Numbered from the stretch's first letter, positions 45,686-56,954 are shown. The stretch is 64,000 nucleotides of DNA from Turritopsis dohrnii (GCA_027922465.2 BQMF02000343.1:1-64000); one strand, 5' to 3'. The notes: generated by a model from the sequence alone, not told the origin. Program-made: numbers and translations.

Positions 45686-45788
45686 GGGTTTATTTCCAGT
45701 TTATCCTTTTTACAAGGCTCTTCATCTAGAAATGTGGATGAACTGTAATAGTGCGTTGACGTAAATATAAAAGACAAATTAGATAAAA

Positions 45789-48331
45789 TCAATATAAATT
45801 AATATAAAACGCTGCAACGTGCCAGCGCTCTGTCAAACAGGAAGCTTCTTGTCGTTTTTGCAAAGTCACCAAAGTTTGTACTTTTCTACAACTGATCGGT
45901 AAATCATTAAAAACTTTGCACGATTCGGAGTTAAAAGATTTCTCTGTCCGATGATTTTCTATTTGGTATTTGCGTGATTCGCAAGCTCTCAAGGATCGCT
46001 GTTGAGTACTGAAAGTGTTTTTCAGATACTTTGGCCAGGTTTCATCGTACAGAGATTTGAAAGTTGCTTTCGCAATGCTGAGGGAAATCTCTTCTTTCAC
46101 AGGAAGCCACGATAGGTTCAGAACGTCATCCACGCGACAGTATTTGTTGCTGACGAAACTTGCAGCGGAATTTTGTAATTTCTGTAAACGATTAGTTAGG
46201 TAATCAGGTAGATCTGAGAGAACTGCATTTGCGTATTTAATTCTTGACAGGATTAGAATTGATGCTAAGCTTTTTCGTAGTTGGTAAGGAGTTAGTCGTT
46301 TGATGGATCGGAGTGATTTCAATGTGCTGTAACCCGATGAAATTATATTTTGAACGTGCAGTTTCCAGCTAAGGTCTTCTTGGAAAGTTACTCCCAGTAA
46401 CTTTGTGTGATGGATACGCTCTAGATGACGTCCATTAATATGCACTGGTAAAATCTTTTCTTGTAACTTGTGTTTGGCATTCATTTGTGGTGTTGAGAAG
46501 AGCATGGTTTTGGTTTTATCAGCGTTGAAAATCAGGTTATTTTCGTTGGACCAATTTGATAGGTTATCGAGATCGTTAATGATGAGTTTTGAGCAGGTTG
46601 CGATGTCATTTGGCTTACAATGTCGATAGAGGTTCGTGTCGTCGGCGTATTGCAAACAAGTTGCAGTTGTATTAGTCGACATATCGGTGACGTAGAGGTT
46701 GAACAAAGTGGGTCCAAGGATACTTCCTTGCGGTACACCAAACGTTACTTCCGTCCACTTCGAGATTTTATCATCGATCTGGACGAATTGCATTCTACCA
46801 GTCAAATAACTGTGTAGCAGGCGGATTACAGAGTTAGAGAAATTTAGATCGCTTAGTTTTTGTAAAAGTATTCCATAGTGGACGGTATCGAAGGCTTTTG
46901 AATAATCTGCTAAGACTGCGATTGTGATTTCTCCTTTTGTCATTGCTTTCCTGATGTCATCTTTCATTTTCAGGAGAAGAGTAGCGGTCGAGTGTCCTTT
47001 ACGAAAACCTGATTGTGTGCATTGGTAGAGATGTTTTTCTTCAATGTAGGCGCATACCTGGCGTAGGACAACTTTCTCAAAAATTTTTGATAAAATTGGT
47101 AGCACAGATATGGGGCGATAATCTACTGGCTTGGTTGGGTTTTCGACTTTAGGTATAGGGCAGATTCGATTTATTTTCCAGAGACTAGGCCAGACGGATT
47201 TGGAAATGCAATTGTTTATGATATGTGCAAGTGGAGAAGAAATGTATTCAGTGACCGGTTTGATGAAAATGACAGGAATGTGGTCGAAGCCTGTTGAACA
47301 ATCGTTTCTGAGCTCCTTTATTGCAGCCTCTACATCGCTTGGACTAATGTGTTTCAGTTGGAAATGCGAGGGTTTGTCTGGTGCTTGAAATCGGGAGCTT
47401 GTATCATGAGGATCGCTTCTATTCACGGGCGAGATTTTCGAAGCAAGTGAACTGTAGTGCTTGTTTAAAGTGTCAGGATTAGCGCTGATCTTCTTTGGGT
47501 TGGGATTTAAGATGCGATGAATTGTTCTCCATATATCCTTTGGCCTTTTTGATGAGAGAGCTTTTTTGTAGAAGGATGTCTTTGCTTGTTTGATAGTTGA
47601 TTTAAGCTTGTTTCTTACAGCCCTAAAAGCAACCCAGTCTTCGGTTGTTTGAGTTTGGTGTGCTTTGTATCGTAGGTTATTTCTTTCTTTCTGGAGTTCC
47701 GAGATATTAAGATCTGCCATCCAAGGTGCTGGTGGTCGTGTGATTTTAGTTCGTTTCAAGGGTGCGAACTCATTGATACAGCCAGTAATAAGTTGATTAA
47801 GCGTTTCAACTTGGTCGTCAGGTTCGTCAAAAGCGAAAATTATACTGAAAGGAATGTTACTAACAGCTGAGATGTACTTTTGATGGTCGTAGCTTTTCAT
47901 ATTTCGTATCAATTTGTAGCGAGGCTCATACTTTTGTTTCTTTACGTTTGCAATTATGTATGCGCAATCATGATCGCTAATCTCGTCGGCAGGAATTATA
48001 TCCTGGTGCATTACTTTGGATGGAATATTCGTGGTAATATGATCGATCAATGATTTACCTTCTCGAGTTGGTGATTTTATGTGCTGAGTGAGATCAAAGG
48101 AGCGGAGAATATCTCTGTAATTGATACATGATTGTTTTGAGTTGTCTAATAAGTCAATGTTAAAGTCCCCAGTGATGCAAATTATTTGATCCCATTTAGC
48201 GTGTACTTGGGAGAGAACACAGTCAAACTTTTCAAGCCATGCGATCTTTTCAGCTTCTACTGAGCTTGGTTGATATGCGACAGCAAGAAGCATCGAGGAG
48301 TTTTTATTTCTTCCTAATATTTCTATCCATA
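45789..48331 (-). CDS. Retrotransposon copy 2 endonuclease C-terminus plus reverse transcriptase
   Basis: 834 codons open from Met 48293; the native frame extends a little upstream (WIEILGRNKNSS) to a frameshift near 48331. Contains the rest of the AP endonuclease (VAYQPSS, ITGDFNIDLL, SDHDCAYI), a linker (RPPAPWMADLNI), RT (DYRPISVLPILSKIF, ADYSKAFDTVHY, GVPQGSILGPTLFNLYV, catalytic YADDTNLY) and the thumb with NWSNENNLIFNADKTKTMLFS, which shows Trp where copy 1 has its stop. RT and downstream are intact, so the enzyme half would be functional if translated. Confidence 0.92.
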
Positions 48332-49085
48332 GGTGTTGAGACTTTCATCTAGTTTGTTAATATCGGTACGAATTTTGTATGAAATAGTTTCTTTAATGTA
48401 CGCGGCAACACCACCTCCTTTTTTGTCCGTTCTGTTGCGGAAAGCAAAATTGAACCCAGGTATCTGTACTAAATTCGTCATCTGAGGATTGTCTTTTAAC
48501 CAGGTTTCAGAAATTGTTATGATGTCAAAGTCGTATGTATAAAGGAAGTTAGTGAACTCAGCAGCGGATGAACACAGGGATCGTGCATTCAAGTGAGCAA
48601 TGCTAGTGTGCTTTTGATTAGCATGTAAAATGGCTGTTTGCATATCTGATGTATTTGGAGTATTTTCTGCCACTAGTATTGTATCGTTCAAGTCATTTTG
48701 TGGCAGAACGTTCAAGCAACAAGTAGTACAAATCCAGGGTGAAAGGGTCGAAACTTGGTATTTAAGGCAGGCAGGGTGGATTTGCGATTGGCATTGGTTG
48801 CACGTCAAGCGTCTGGCATTTGAACGGATTGTTTTACAACATTCACTACATTTTTTTTCACTGTAATCGTTGGCCCAGGATTTGTTTCGACATCGTTGCA
48901 TTGTAGTATAACGTTGAACATAGCGACGGAGTTTGGATAGTAATTAACAGGACGTTTTGCTGTTTTGGGACGCAGGAATTTTGTCGTACCTTTATATTTG
49001 TAGCAGGAGGCGGAAGAATGCTTTAAAGTTGGTTTGCTTGCACAAACGTGATTATGAAGAAGGTCACAAGCAGCTGTTGGAGCAT
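48323..49085 (-). pseudogene. Retrotransposon copy 2 N-terminus: leader, 2A, zinc finger, start of endonuclease (frameshifted)
   Basis: Three minus-strand frames must be combined. Frame one, 49085-49023, encodes a signal-peptide-like leader (MLQQLLVTFFIITFVQANQL) and then stops. Frame two, to about 48862, encodes ...NVILQCNDVETNPGPTITV, a good 2A motif. Frame three, from about 48859, encodes KKCSECCKTIRSNARRLTC, a PHD-like zinc finger, then the endonuclease start (IAHLNARSLCSS, ITISETWL, GGGVAAYIKE) to 48323. The switch from frame two to three falls in a run of eight A (48851-48858). Layout equals copy 1. The ORF that starts at 48901 with MQRCRNKS is an artefact of these shifts. Confidence 0.85.
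48871..48894 (-). other. 2A ribosome-skipping motif (copy 2)
   Basis: The minus-strand codons GAT-GTC-GAA-ACA-AAT-CCT-GGG-CCA read DVETNPGP. It lies between the leader and the zinc finger as in copy 1, but in a frame not connected to either ORF because of indels. Confidence 0.88.
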
Positions 49086-49399
49086 TTTGATCTCTTTATT
49101 TCTTGTTTCTTGCACGCTTCTTGTTTCTTCGTCTTCTTTAGCGTTAGGTATACTCTGGAGTGTTCTTCTAGTACTTATTTCAATTTCGTATTCAAAATCA
49201 ATCTTAACAAGGGTCCAATTAACTCCTGCCCCAGTCTTGATTGAAAATTGAAGCAAATAACTCTAATATAAGCGTTATATAAACGAAATTACATAAAAAA
49301 GATGTAACAGTAATTTTAAACTCACCATTGATATTTCATCAATGAAAATAACACTTACTTCTTCAAGTTTTAATCTCAAGCTTGTTCTCTGCTTATCAC

Positions 49400-50047
49400 C
49401 ATGGACGTATAAAAAGAGAAGGACTCACAACTCATTTCAATAGCTATTCAATTCTATTGTTAAAATCCATTGTGTCGGCATCCCTTTCATACCAAAGCGC
49501 GTCTCGCATTTCACTGGATTTTTGTTGAGACGAACGATTATTTACGTGCCAATCCAACGCGGAAAACTGAAATATCAGAGGAATTAAGACTCATTAGCTT
49601 TCAAAACACTTTTATTCATTGTTCAAAGCCACAGACGACGATATTTAATCGTTTTTAAAATGTCTGTGAGTTTGCTAGAAGATGTTACAAGTGAAAATAG
49701 AAGAAAATCATGGCACAGCGTTTCTGCATGTTATGTAGTTAATATTTGCGCCTCAAAAATGCCTAAGCTACACAAAACAGAGAGATAGTTTATCTATCTT
49801 TTCTGAAAGTTTCAAGTCTGAAGCTTTAGGAACTCCTAAGGAATCATACTTTTAGTTTTGGTGTTTTTCAACAGTTTTCGTGTTTATAACAAAAGGCTGC
49901 TAGTGTGGAAGCCAATGGAAACATGTATTTTTAACAGCACTTGAGGGAGTTTCAAAACTGCTTTTGTCAAAATTTCAATAAAGCGAGGCGAGCTTGTTTG
50001 AATAGATTTATAAAAGTTGTAAGTCCTTCTCTTTTTATACGTCCATG
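49400..50047. mobile_element. 648-bp TIR element with 7-bp target duplication, copy B
   Basis: Reverse orientation relative to copy A and almost the same sequence. Flanks TTATCAC at 49393-49399 and 50048-50054 form the 7-bp duplication. Inserted in Helentron copy 2, whose helicase sequence (TTATCAC-TAAATGG) continues on the far side. Both copies are exactly 648 bp, arguing for recent movement. Confidence 0.96.
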
Positions 50048-50826
50048 TTATCACTAAATGGTATGAAATTACCACAAGGAATGCCTAGCCCAGTATGAAT
50101 GCTGGTTCCATCAATGTTAATTGCTGCAACACCTGTTGGTGCTAATAACATAATCTTTGCTTTAGAAATGTCGCCATTTCTAGATAACAATTTGTTAAGC
50201 ACATTATACAAGCATTTCACTAGGTAACTCTTCCCGCAACCACCCGAGGCTGTTAAAAAAATTTTTTAAGGGTTGCAAAATTTCAGGGTGTTCAGATCTT
50301 TTGTTTTGAACAAACTTTTTTCCTCATGTGTATATAACATCAAAAATTTCACGTTGCTCTTTATTCAAAGATTCAATAGTGGTGTTTAATTCATCATCTG
50401 AGACAGTTGTTGATTAAAATGATGCTGCCGGCAAATCATTTGGACCGTCTTGGTCATTGTTTGTTTCATCTTCATAAGTGTCTAACATGTCGTTAACTAG
50501 CTCTTCAACTTCATCGTTTTCCTGCTGTGCATGAAAACCTTGGTTTAGAATCATATCATCCCTATATGTTCTTAATGCAAGATCTACTAGTTCAGAGTTC
50601 GGTTCAAATAGCTCTTTATTCCTATTAACAATTTGCAATACCTCTGTCTCTGCTAGTATATCAACATAAGTATCATTAGATTTGAGATCTCTTTCTTCAT
50701 CCCTAAATGGATAGAATAAAATCAGAATATGATATGCATATTTTTCAGGATACCTATGCTTGTATAATAACGCAACACTTTTTTAACCTTTCTACATTTC
50801 AAGCATTCTTTGGAAGACATCAAAGG
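50048..50826 (-). pseudogene. Helentron copy 2 helicase N-terminal fragment
   Basis: Minus-strand pieces corresponding to 32120-32890 of copy 1: KCYNVLNKLL-like and LLAPTGVAAINIDGTSIHTG (50035-50220), an acidic segment NRNKELFEPNSELVDLALRTY (50414-50638), and CLKCRKVKKVLRYYT (50722-50826). Frameshifts separate the pieces, including one beside Walker A (the plus strand carries an extra T run near 50262). It stops at the mariner junction at 50827. Confidence 0.88.
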
Positions 50827-50827
50827 T

Positions 50828-51836
50828 ACCGGGTGTACCAAAATAAAAGTGCTTAAAATTGAAATTTTGATGTAGATTTTTTTACTTAATCTTAAGACTT
50901 TAAACTTTCCAGATATGATCGGTAGCCTATTATTGTCCTTCCCTGAAAGTTTCATGTGTATATCATATTTACATTTTGAGACATGGATATTTTACCAAAA
51001 AGTATGAAAAACCAATTGTTTATAGAATTGACGTCAGTTTTTTTACGGACAGAAAATTGATATACATTTATTTTTCTACTTCCAAATGTAAAACAAAAAC
51101 TGAATAACTAAGTACAACTTGAGTTGATAAATTAAATATATTAATAATCATGAATAAATCAGTTTTATGCACGATCCATTACACTCTTTAACTGCACGAG
51201 CACGTCCCACAAACTCTTTCATTGATTTGCGAATGTCTTTAACGTTTGTGGTGCATTCTTTCAATATTGACTTGATTTTCGCAATCATTTCTTCCTCAGA
51301 CCTTTACAATAAACCCGATCATTTTGACTGTTTAACGGCACTTGTAGAGGAAAATCACTCTCGTCCTGAAAAACAGCGCGCTCAATCATCCTGGGATTGC
51401 TCTGAAATTTCTCAACAAGACCAGCAGCTCGATCAACACGTCGTTTTCTTGTTGATTTGTTAATTTGAGGCGTATTCATTTTTTTGAATTGACCAAAACC
51501 GTTATCTGATAATTCGGCAGACTGAAGTATGCGAGATTTCGAGCTCTTTGGCAATATTCCTCGGTGTGACGTGTGTACCAGGATCGTCTTCTTGGGAGCA
51601 TACCATTTCTTCAACCAAGGCTTCGTTTTCAGCTGTTCTTGCCGTTTTTGGTCTTCCAGAGCCTTTTCTACAATCCATGTTACCATCTTCACCGAATTTC
51701 TTAATCAGACGCTTCACAGAGCCATACTTCCAGTTTTTCTTGGATTCTCTTTCCATATATTGTACCCTGTGTAACCTTTTTCAACATAATGCTTGATAAT
51801 CGCTTTATCCACTGTTGAGAAAAAACCATTTTTGGA
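50828..51836 (-). mobile_element. Mariner-like (Tc1/mariner) element with internal deletion
   Basis: The low-coordinate end begins CCGGGTGTACCAAAATAAAAG directly after a TA in the Helentron sequence (GGTA, 50824-50827), as expected for insertion at TA. The minus strand encodes a transposase with its central part removed. The other terminal repeat is not visible; transposase sequence runs into the minisatellite at 51836. Confidence 0.82.
51148..51810 (-). pseudogene. Mariner-like transposase, internally deleted
   Basis: N-terminal paired helix-turn-helix DNA-binding region: KAIIKHYVEKGYTGYNIW, SVKRLIKKFGEDGNMDCRKG, then a GRPKTARTAEN hook and NIAKELEISHTSVCRIIR. The catalytic domain starts with FQDESDFPLQVPLNSQNDRVY, holding the first Asp. 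The frame then hits a stop at 51285-51287, and a different frame reads SEEEMIAKIKSILKE...KEFVGRARAVKECNGSCI to a stop at about 51148, the family's typical C-terminus. The second and third acidic residues of the active site are gone. Frameshifts also exist near 51714 and 51540. Confidence 0.88.
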
Positions 51837-52110
51837 TTTCTGCGAAAGCAAGAAATACTTTAAAACCGGCTTTGTTTTTCTTTTTTTTTTGGATTTCTGC
51901 GTAAGCAAGAAAGCCTTTACGATCGTCTTTGTTTTTTGGATTTCTGCGTGAGCAAGAAATACTTTACGATCGTCCGTGTTTTTCTGTTTTTTGGATTTCT
52001 GCGTAAGCAAGAAATACTTTACGATCGTCCGTGTTTTTCTGGTTTTTTGGATTTCTGCGTAAGCAAGAAATACTTTACGATCGTCCGTGTTTTTCTGTTT
52101 TTTTTTTTTC
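51830..52110. repeat. Minisatellite of about 55 bp
   Basis: Five copies of a unit TTGGATTTCTGCGTAAGCAAG followed by AAATACTTTACGATCGTCCG and TGTTTTTCTGT, separated by T runs of varying length. It joins the mariner remnant to the tandem 1.2-kb units. A single inverted copy lies at 41990-42045 beside the inverted 1.2-kb unit. Confidence 0.93.
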
Positions 52111-52113
52111 ATC

Positions 52114-55100
52114 CTGTCCAAACCGGCGCATATTTGTTTCTCGAATTTCATTGGTCGATAGAAAAGCCGTCTGTACCGTCATTGGCGCATAATGCCCGAC
52201 TACTAAGAAAGGGTGTTAATTTAGCCACCTTAACTTCAATAGCGATAGTTCATTGGCTGATTTTCGCCATGCCATGTGATCGTCTTCAAAACGTTTTAAA
52301 AATGGCAGCGAAAAAACGTGTGTAGTTTGCTAAAAGTTTCTTTGATGAAAATATGGATTTAAAAGAAGTTAATACAGCTTATAATTTTATATAAAGAATT
52401 GCATTACTGTTGGGAACTTGTCATGTTCACAAAATTAAATTACAGTGTGGTTATTCTGTTTTTTGAAAGAAGTTTTCTTGAAGTTTAAAATATGAAAACA
52501 GTGCTAATACATGGTGTGGAAGAAAAGGTATTTCTTGTTTGCTCCAAGCCTTTTTAAATATGAAAGACCTTTGTGTATTTGTATGTGTACGCATGTCTGA
52601 AGTCAATTTTTAGAAGCTTTTGGATTCTTAAAGCTCAGCTTAGCTTCCTTTCAGCTGCTCCCCCCAGCATCACCAACATAATTACTCTAATACAGCTATT
52701 TATACTATATTTACTAGCAATGTTTGGATGTATTCTGGCTATATCACCATATCTCTTTGCTCCCTATGTATGTTGTTTTTTTTTACTTTTAGATTAGATA
52801 TGAATTTTAATTTCTAAGTAACAATTATTGTGATATTACATATCTTTTTCATCCTGAGGAGATCAATGTAGAAACTTTATATAATTATTGTGCTGTCCAA
52901 ATGATGTATTGGTTGCCGCCAGTATACACAGAATCTTTTTATAGAATTCATTATGTTTGATGTGGTTAAATTAGAGTTTCGTATTGTGTCAATGCACTTT
53001 TTGGAGTACGTGGGTGGCAAATATCCAGTAACAATCATTCCGCTTATTCGTACCAATAGATCTTCATAAATAATCTCTACCGTAGCATAAAGAAAAGCCT
53101 CTTTTTTCCGTTAATGTAGACTGACTTTCTTGACGAACATTGTCAATCGCATCAACATTTTTGTTGATTTAATGCTGATGCTTCTCGAGTTGAATGATGT
53201 GACTGTTTTAGTTTAGCAGGACGAATCTAGGCTGCTCGTGTTGCATTTTTGTTTCATTTTCAGCAGCAAAGCTTGCAGAAATCCTTCTGCCCGGTAGGGC
53301 ATCTTGTTTTTCATCTTACTGTCCAAACCTACGCATTTTTGTTTCTTAAATTTCATTGGTTCATAAAAAAGCCGTCTCAATCGTGATTGGTGCATAATGC
53401 CCGATTTCTACGAAAGGGTGCTAATTTAGCCACCTCCACTTAAATAGCGATAGTTTATTGGCTGATTTTCGCCATGCCATGTGATCGTCCACAAAACGTT
53501 TTAAAAATGGCAGCGAAAGAACGTGTGTAGTTTGCTAAAAGTTTCTTTGATGGAAATATGGCTTTAAAAGAAGTTAATACAGCTTATAATTTTATATAAA
53601 GAATTGCATTACTGTTGGGAAGTTATCATGTTCACAAAATTAAATTACAGTGTGGTTATTCTGTTTTTTGAAAGAAGTTTTCTTGAAGTTTAAAATATGA
53701 AAACAGTGCCAATACATGATGGTGTGTGGAAGAAAAGGTATTTCTTGTTTTATTTTTGCTCCAAGCCTTTTTAAATATGAAAGACCTTCGTGTATTTTGT
53801 ATGTGTATGCATGTTTGAAGTCAATTTTTAGAAGCTTTTGGATTTTTAAAGCTCAGCTTAGCTTCCTTTCAGCTCCTCCCCAACATCACCAACATATGCA
53901 CTTTATACAGCTATTTATACTATATTTAATAGCAATTTTTGCATGTATTCTGGCTATATCAGCTTATCTCTTTTCTCCCTACGTATTTTGTATTTTTTTT
54001 AACTTTTAGATTAGATATGAGCTTTAATTTCTAAGTAATTATTATTGTGATATTTATATTTTTCATTCTGAGGAGATCAATATAGAAACTTTATATATTA
54101 GTTTCTGCCCAAACGATATGTTGGTTACCGCCAGTATACACAATCTTTTTATAGGATTCGTTATATTTAATGTGGTTAAATTAAAGTTTCGTATTGTGTT
54201 GATGCACTTTTTTGGAGTACATGGGTGGCAAATATCCAGTAACAATCATTCAGCTTATTCGTACAAAAAAACAGATCTTCATAAATTATCTCCGCGATAG
54301 CATAAAGAAAAGCCCCTTTTTTTATGTTATGGTAGGCTGACTTTCTTGACGAACATTGTCAGTCGCATCAATATTTTTGTTTATTTAATGCTGATGCTTC
54401 TCGAGCTGAATGATGTGACTGTCTTAGTTTTGCAGGACTAGTGTGCTAGTGTTGCATTTTTGTGGCATTTTCAGCAGCAAAGCTTGCAGAAATCCTTCTG
54501 CCCGGTAGGGCATCTTGTTTTTTTTTTCATCCTGTCCAAACCGGCGCATATTTGTTTCTCGAATTTCATTGGTCGATAGAAAAGCCGTCTGTACCGTCAT
54601 TGGCGCATAATGCCCGACTACTAAGAAAGGGTGTTAATTTAGCCACCTTAACTTCAATAGCGATAGTTCATTGGCTGATTTTCGCCATGCCATGTGATCG
54701 TCTTCAAAACGTTTTAAAAATGGCAGCGGAAAAACGTGTGACTAGTAACGTGTGTAGTTTGTTAAAAGTTTCTTTGATGAAAATATGGATTTAAAAGAAG
54801 TTAATACAGCTTATAATTTTATATAAAGAATTGCATTACTGTTGGGAACTTGTCATGTTCACAAAATTAAATTACAGCGTGGTTATTCGGTTTTTTGAAA
54901 GAAGTTTTCTTGAAGTTTAAAATATGAAAACAATGCCAATACATGGTGTGGAAGAAAAGGTATTTCTTGTTTTATTTTTGCTCCAAGCCTTTTTAAATAT
55001 GAAAGACCTTTGTGTATTTGTATGTGTACGCATGTCTGAAGTCAATTTTTAGAAGCTTTTGGATTCTTAAAGCTCAGCTTAGCTTCCTTTCAGCTGCTCC

Positions 55101-56954
55101 CCCCAGTATCACCAACATAATTACTCTAAATACAGCTATTTATACTATATTTACTAGCAATTTTTGGATGTATTCTGGCTATATCACCATATCTCTTTGC
55201 TCCCTATGTATGTTGTTTTTTTTTAACTTTTAGATTAGATATGAATTTTAATTTCTAAGTAACAATTATTGTGATATTACATATCTTTTTCATCCTGAGG
55301 AGATCAATGTAGAAACTTTATATAATTATTGTGCTGTCCAAATGATGTATTGGTTGCCGCCAGTATACACAGAATCTTTTGATAGAATTCATTATGTTTG
55401 ATGTGGTTAAATTAGAGTTTCGTATTGTGTCAATGCACTTTTTGGAGTACGTGGGTGGCAAATATCCAGTAACAATCATTCCGCTTATATATTCGTACCA
55501 ATAGATCTTCATAAATAATCTCTACCGTAGCATAAAGAAAAGCCTCTTTTTTCCGTTAATGTAGACTGACTTTCTTGACGAACATTGTCAATCGCATCAA
55601 CATTTTTGTTTATTTAATGCTGATGCTTCTCGAGTTGAATGATGTGACTGTTTTAGTTTAGCAGGACGAATCTAGGTTGCATTTTTGTTTCATTTTCAGC
55701 AGCAAAGCTTGCAGAAATCCTTCTGCCCGGTAGGGCATCTTGTTTTTCATCTTACTGTCCAAACCTAGTCATATTTGTTTCTCCAATTTGATTGGTTCAT
55801 AAAAAAGCCGTCTCAATCGTGATTGGTACATAATGCCCGATTTCTACGAAAGGGTGCTAATATAGCCACCCTCACTTCAATAGCGATAGTTTATTGGCTG
55901 ATTTTCGCCATGCCATGTGATCGTCCACAAAACGTTTTAAAAATGGCAGCGAAAGAACGTGTGTAGTTTGCTAAAAGTTTCTTTATGGCTTTAAAAGAAG
56001 TTAATACAGCTTATAATTTTATATAAAGAATTGCATTACTGTTGGGAACTTATCATGTTCACAAAATTAAATTACAGTGTGGTTATTCTGTTTTTTGAAA
56101 GAAGTTTTCTTGAAGTTTAAAATATGAAAACAGTGGTGCCAATACATGGTGTGTGGAAGAAAAGGTATTTCTTGTTTTATTTTTGCTCCAAGCCTTTTTA
56201 AGTATGAAAGACCTTCGTGTATTTTGTATGTGTATGCATGTTTGAAGTCAATTTTTAGAAGCTTTTGGATTTTTAAAGCTCAGCTTAGCTTCCTTTCAGC
56301 TCCTCCCCAACATCACCAACATATGCACTTTATACAGCTAATACTATATTTAGTAGCAATTTTTGGATGTATTCTGGCTATATCAGCTTATCTCTTTTCT
56401 CCCTACGTATGTTGTATTTTTTTAACTTTTAGATTAGATATGAGCTTTAATTTCTAAGTAATTATTATTGTGATATTTATATTTTTCATTCTGAGGAGAG
56501 ATCAATATAGAAACTTTATAGTTTGTGCTGCCCAAACGATATGTTGGTTACCGCCAGTATACACAATCTTTTTATAGGATTCGTTATATTTAATGTGGTT
56601 AAATTAAAGTTTCGTATTGTGTCGATGCAGTTTTTTGGAGTACGTGGGTGGCAAATATCCAGTAACAATCATTCAGCTTATTCGTACAAAAAAAACAGAT
56701 CTTCATAAATGATCTCCGCGATAGCATAAAGAAAAGCCCCTTTTTTATGTTATGGTAGGCTGACTTTCTTGACGAACATTGTCAGTCCCATCAATATTTT
56801 TGTTTATTTAATGCTGATGCTTCTCGAGCTGAATGATGTGACTGTCTTAGTTTTGCAGGACTAGTGTGCTAGTGTTGCATTTTGCAGCATTTTTCAGCAA
56901 AGCTTGCAGAAATCCTTCTGCCCGGTAGGGCATCTTGTTTTTTGTTTTTTTCTG
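52114..56954 (+). repeat. Four tandem 1.2-kb repeats in A-B-A-B order
   Basis: Copies at 52114-53318, 53319-54531, 54532-55754 and 55755-56954, each starting CTGTCCAAACC and ending with CCGGTAGGGCATCTTG and a T run. Copies 1 and 3 share GGCGCATATTTGTTTCTCG and TACCGTCATTGGCGCA; copies 2 and 4 share CTCAATCGTGATTGGT and CTTACTGTCC. The pattern implies duplication of a two-unit block. All contain CCATGCCATGTGATCGTC..AAAACGTTTTAAAAATGGCAGCG. Open frames differ between A and B and look incidental. Confidence 0.94.

Larger units (their letters stand above)
45634..49310 (-). mobile_element. CR1/L2-like non-LTR retrotransposon, copy 2 (2A-bearing), nested in Helentron copy 2
   Basis: Minus strand; 5' end at about 49306 and 3' end a (TTAC)n tail of about 13 units (45634-45686 as GTAA on the plus strand) after GGAAATAAA. 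Flanking sequence TGTAACAGTAA occurs at both junctions (45624-45634 region and 49302-49312), and the interrupted Helentron sequence continues across it as in copy 1 (CCTGTAACAGTAATTT near 32015), so this is an 11-bp target duplication with some ambiguity from the GTAA tail. Same family as the element at 8618 but clearly diverged in protein sequence. Full length. Confidence 0.93.
44449..50827 (-). mobile_element. Helentron copy 2, internally deleted and carrying three insertions
   Basis: Same family as copy 1. The 3' terminus (44449-44870) matches 27900-29070. Then the whole endonuclease region is deleted and the sequence jumps to the helicase (44874-45633), equivalent to 31265-32015 of copy 1. 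Helicase coding continues in pieces at 49310-49399 and 50048-50826, ending at an LKCRKVKKVLRYYT segment. Three younger insertions split it: a CR1/L2-like retrotransposon (45634-49310), a 648-bp TIR element (49400-50047) and a mariner (from 50828). Rep and everything upstream are absent. Confidence 0.9.

Noticed and set aside
45247..45792. 181-codon frame containing TYLLTYLLTYLL and helicase sequence
   Set aside because: A chimera of the retrotransposon 3' UTR, its (TTAC)n tail and the Helentron helicase fragment, created by insertion.
48895..48901. Start of the copy 2 retrotransposon protein at MQRCRNKSWANDY
   Set aside because: This frame reads through the 2A segment out of phase. Comparison with copy 1 shows that the native start is the upstream leader.
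51714..52151. 145-codon minus-strand frame rich in Lys and FLLTQKSK repeats
   Set aside because: A translation of the 55-bp minisatellite joined to the mariner N-terminus.
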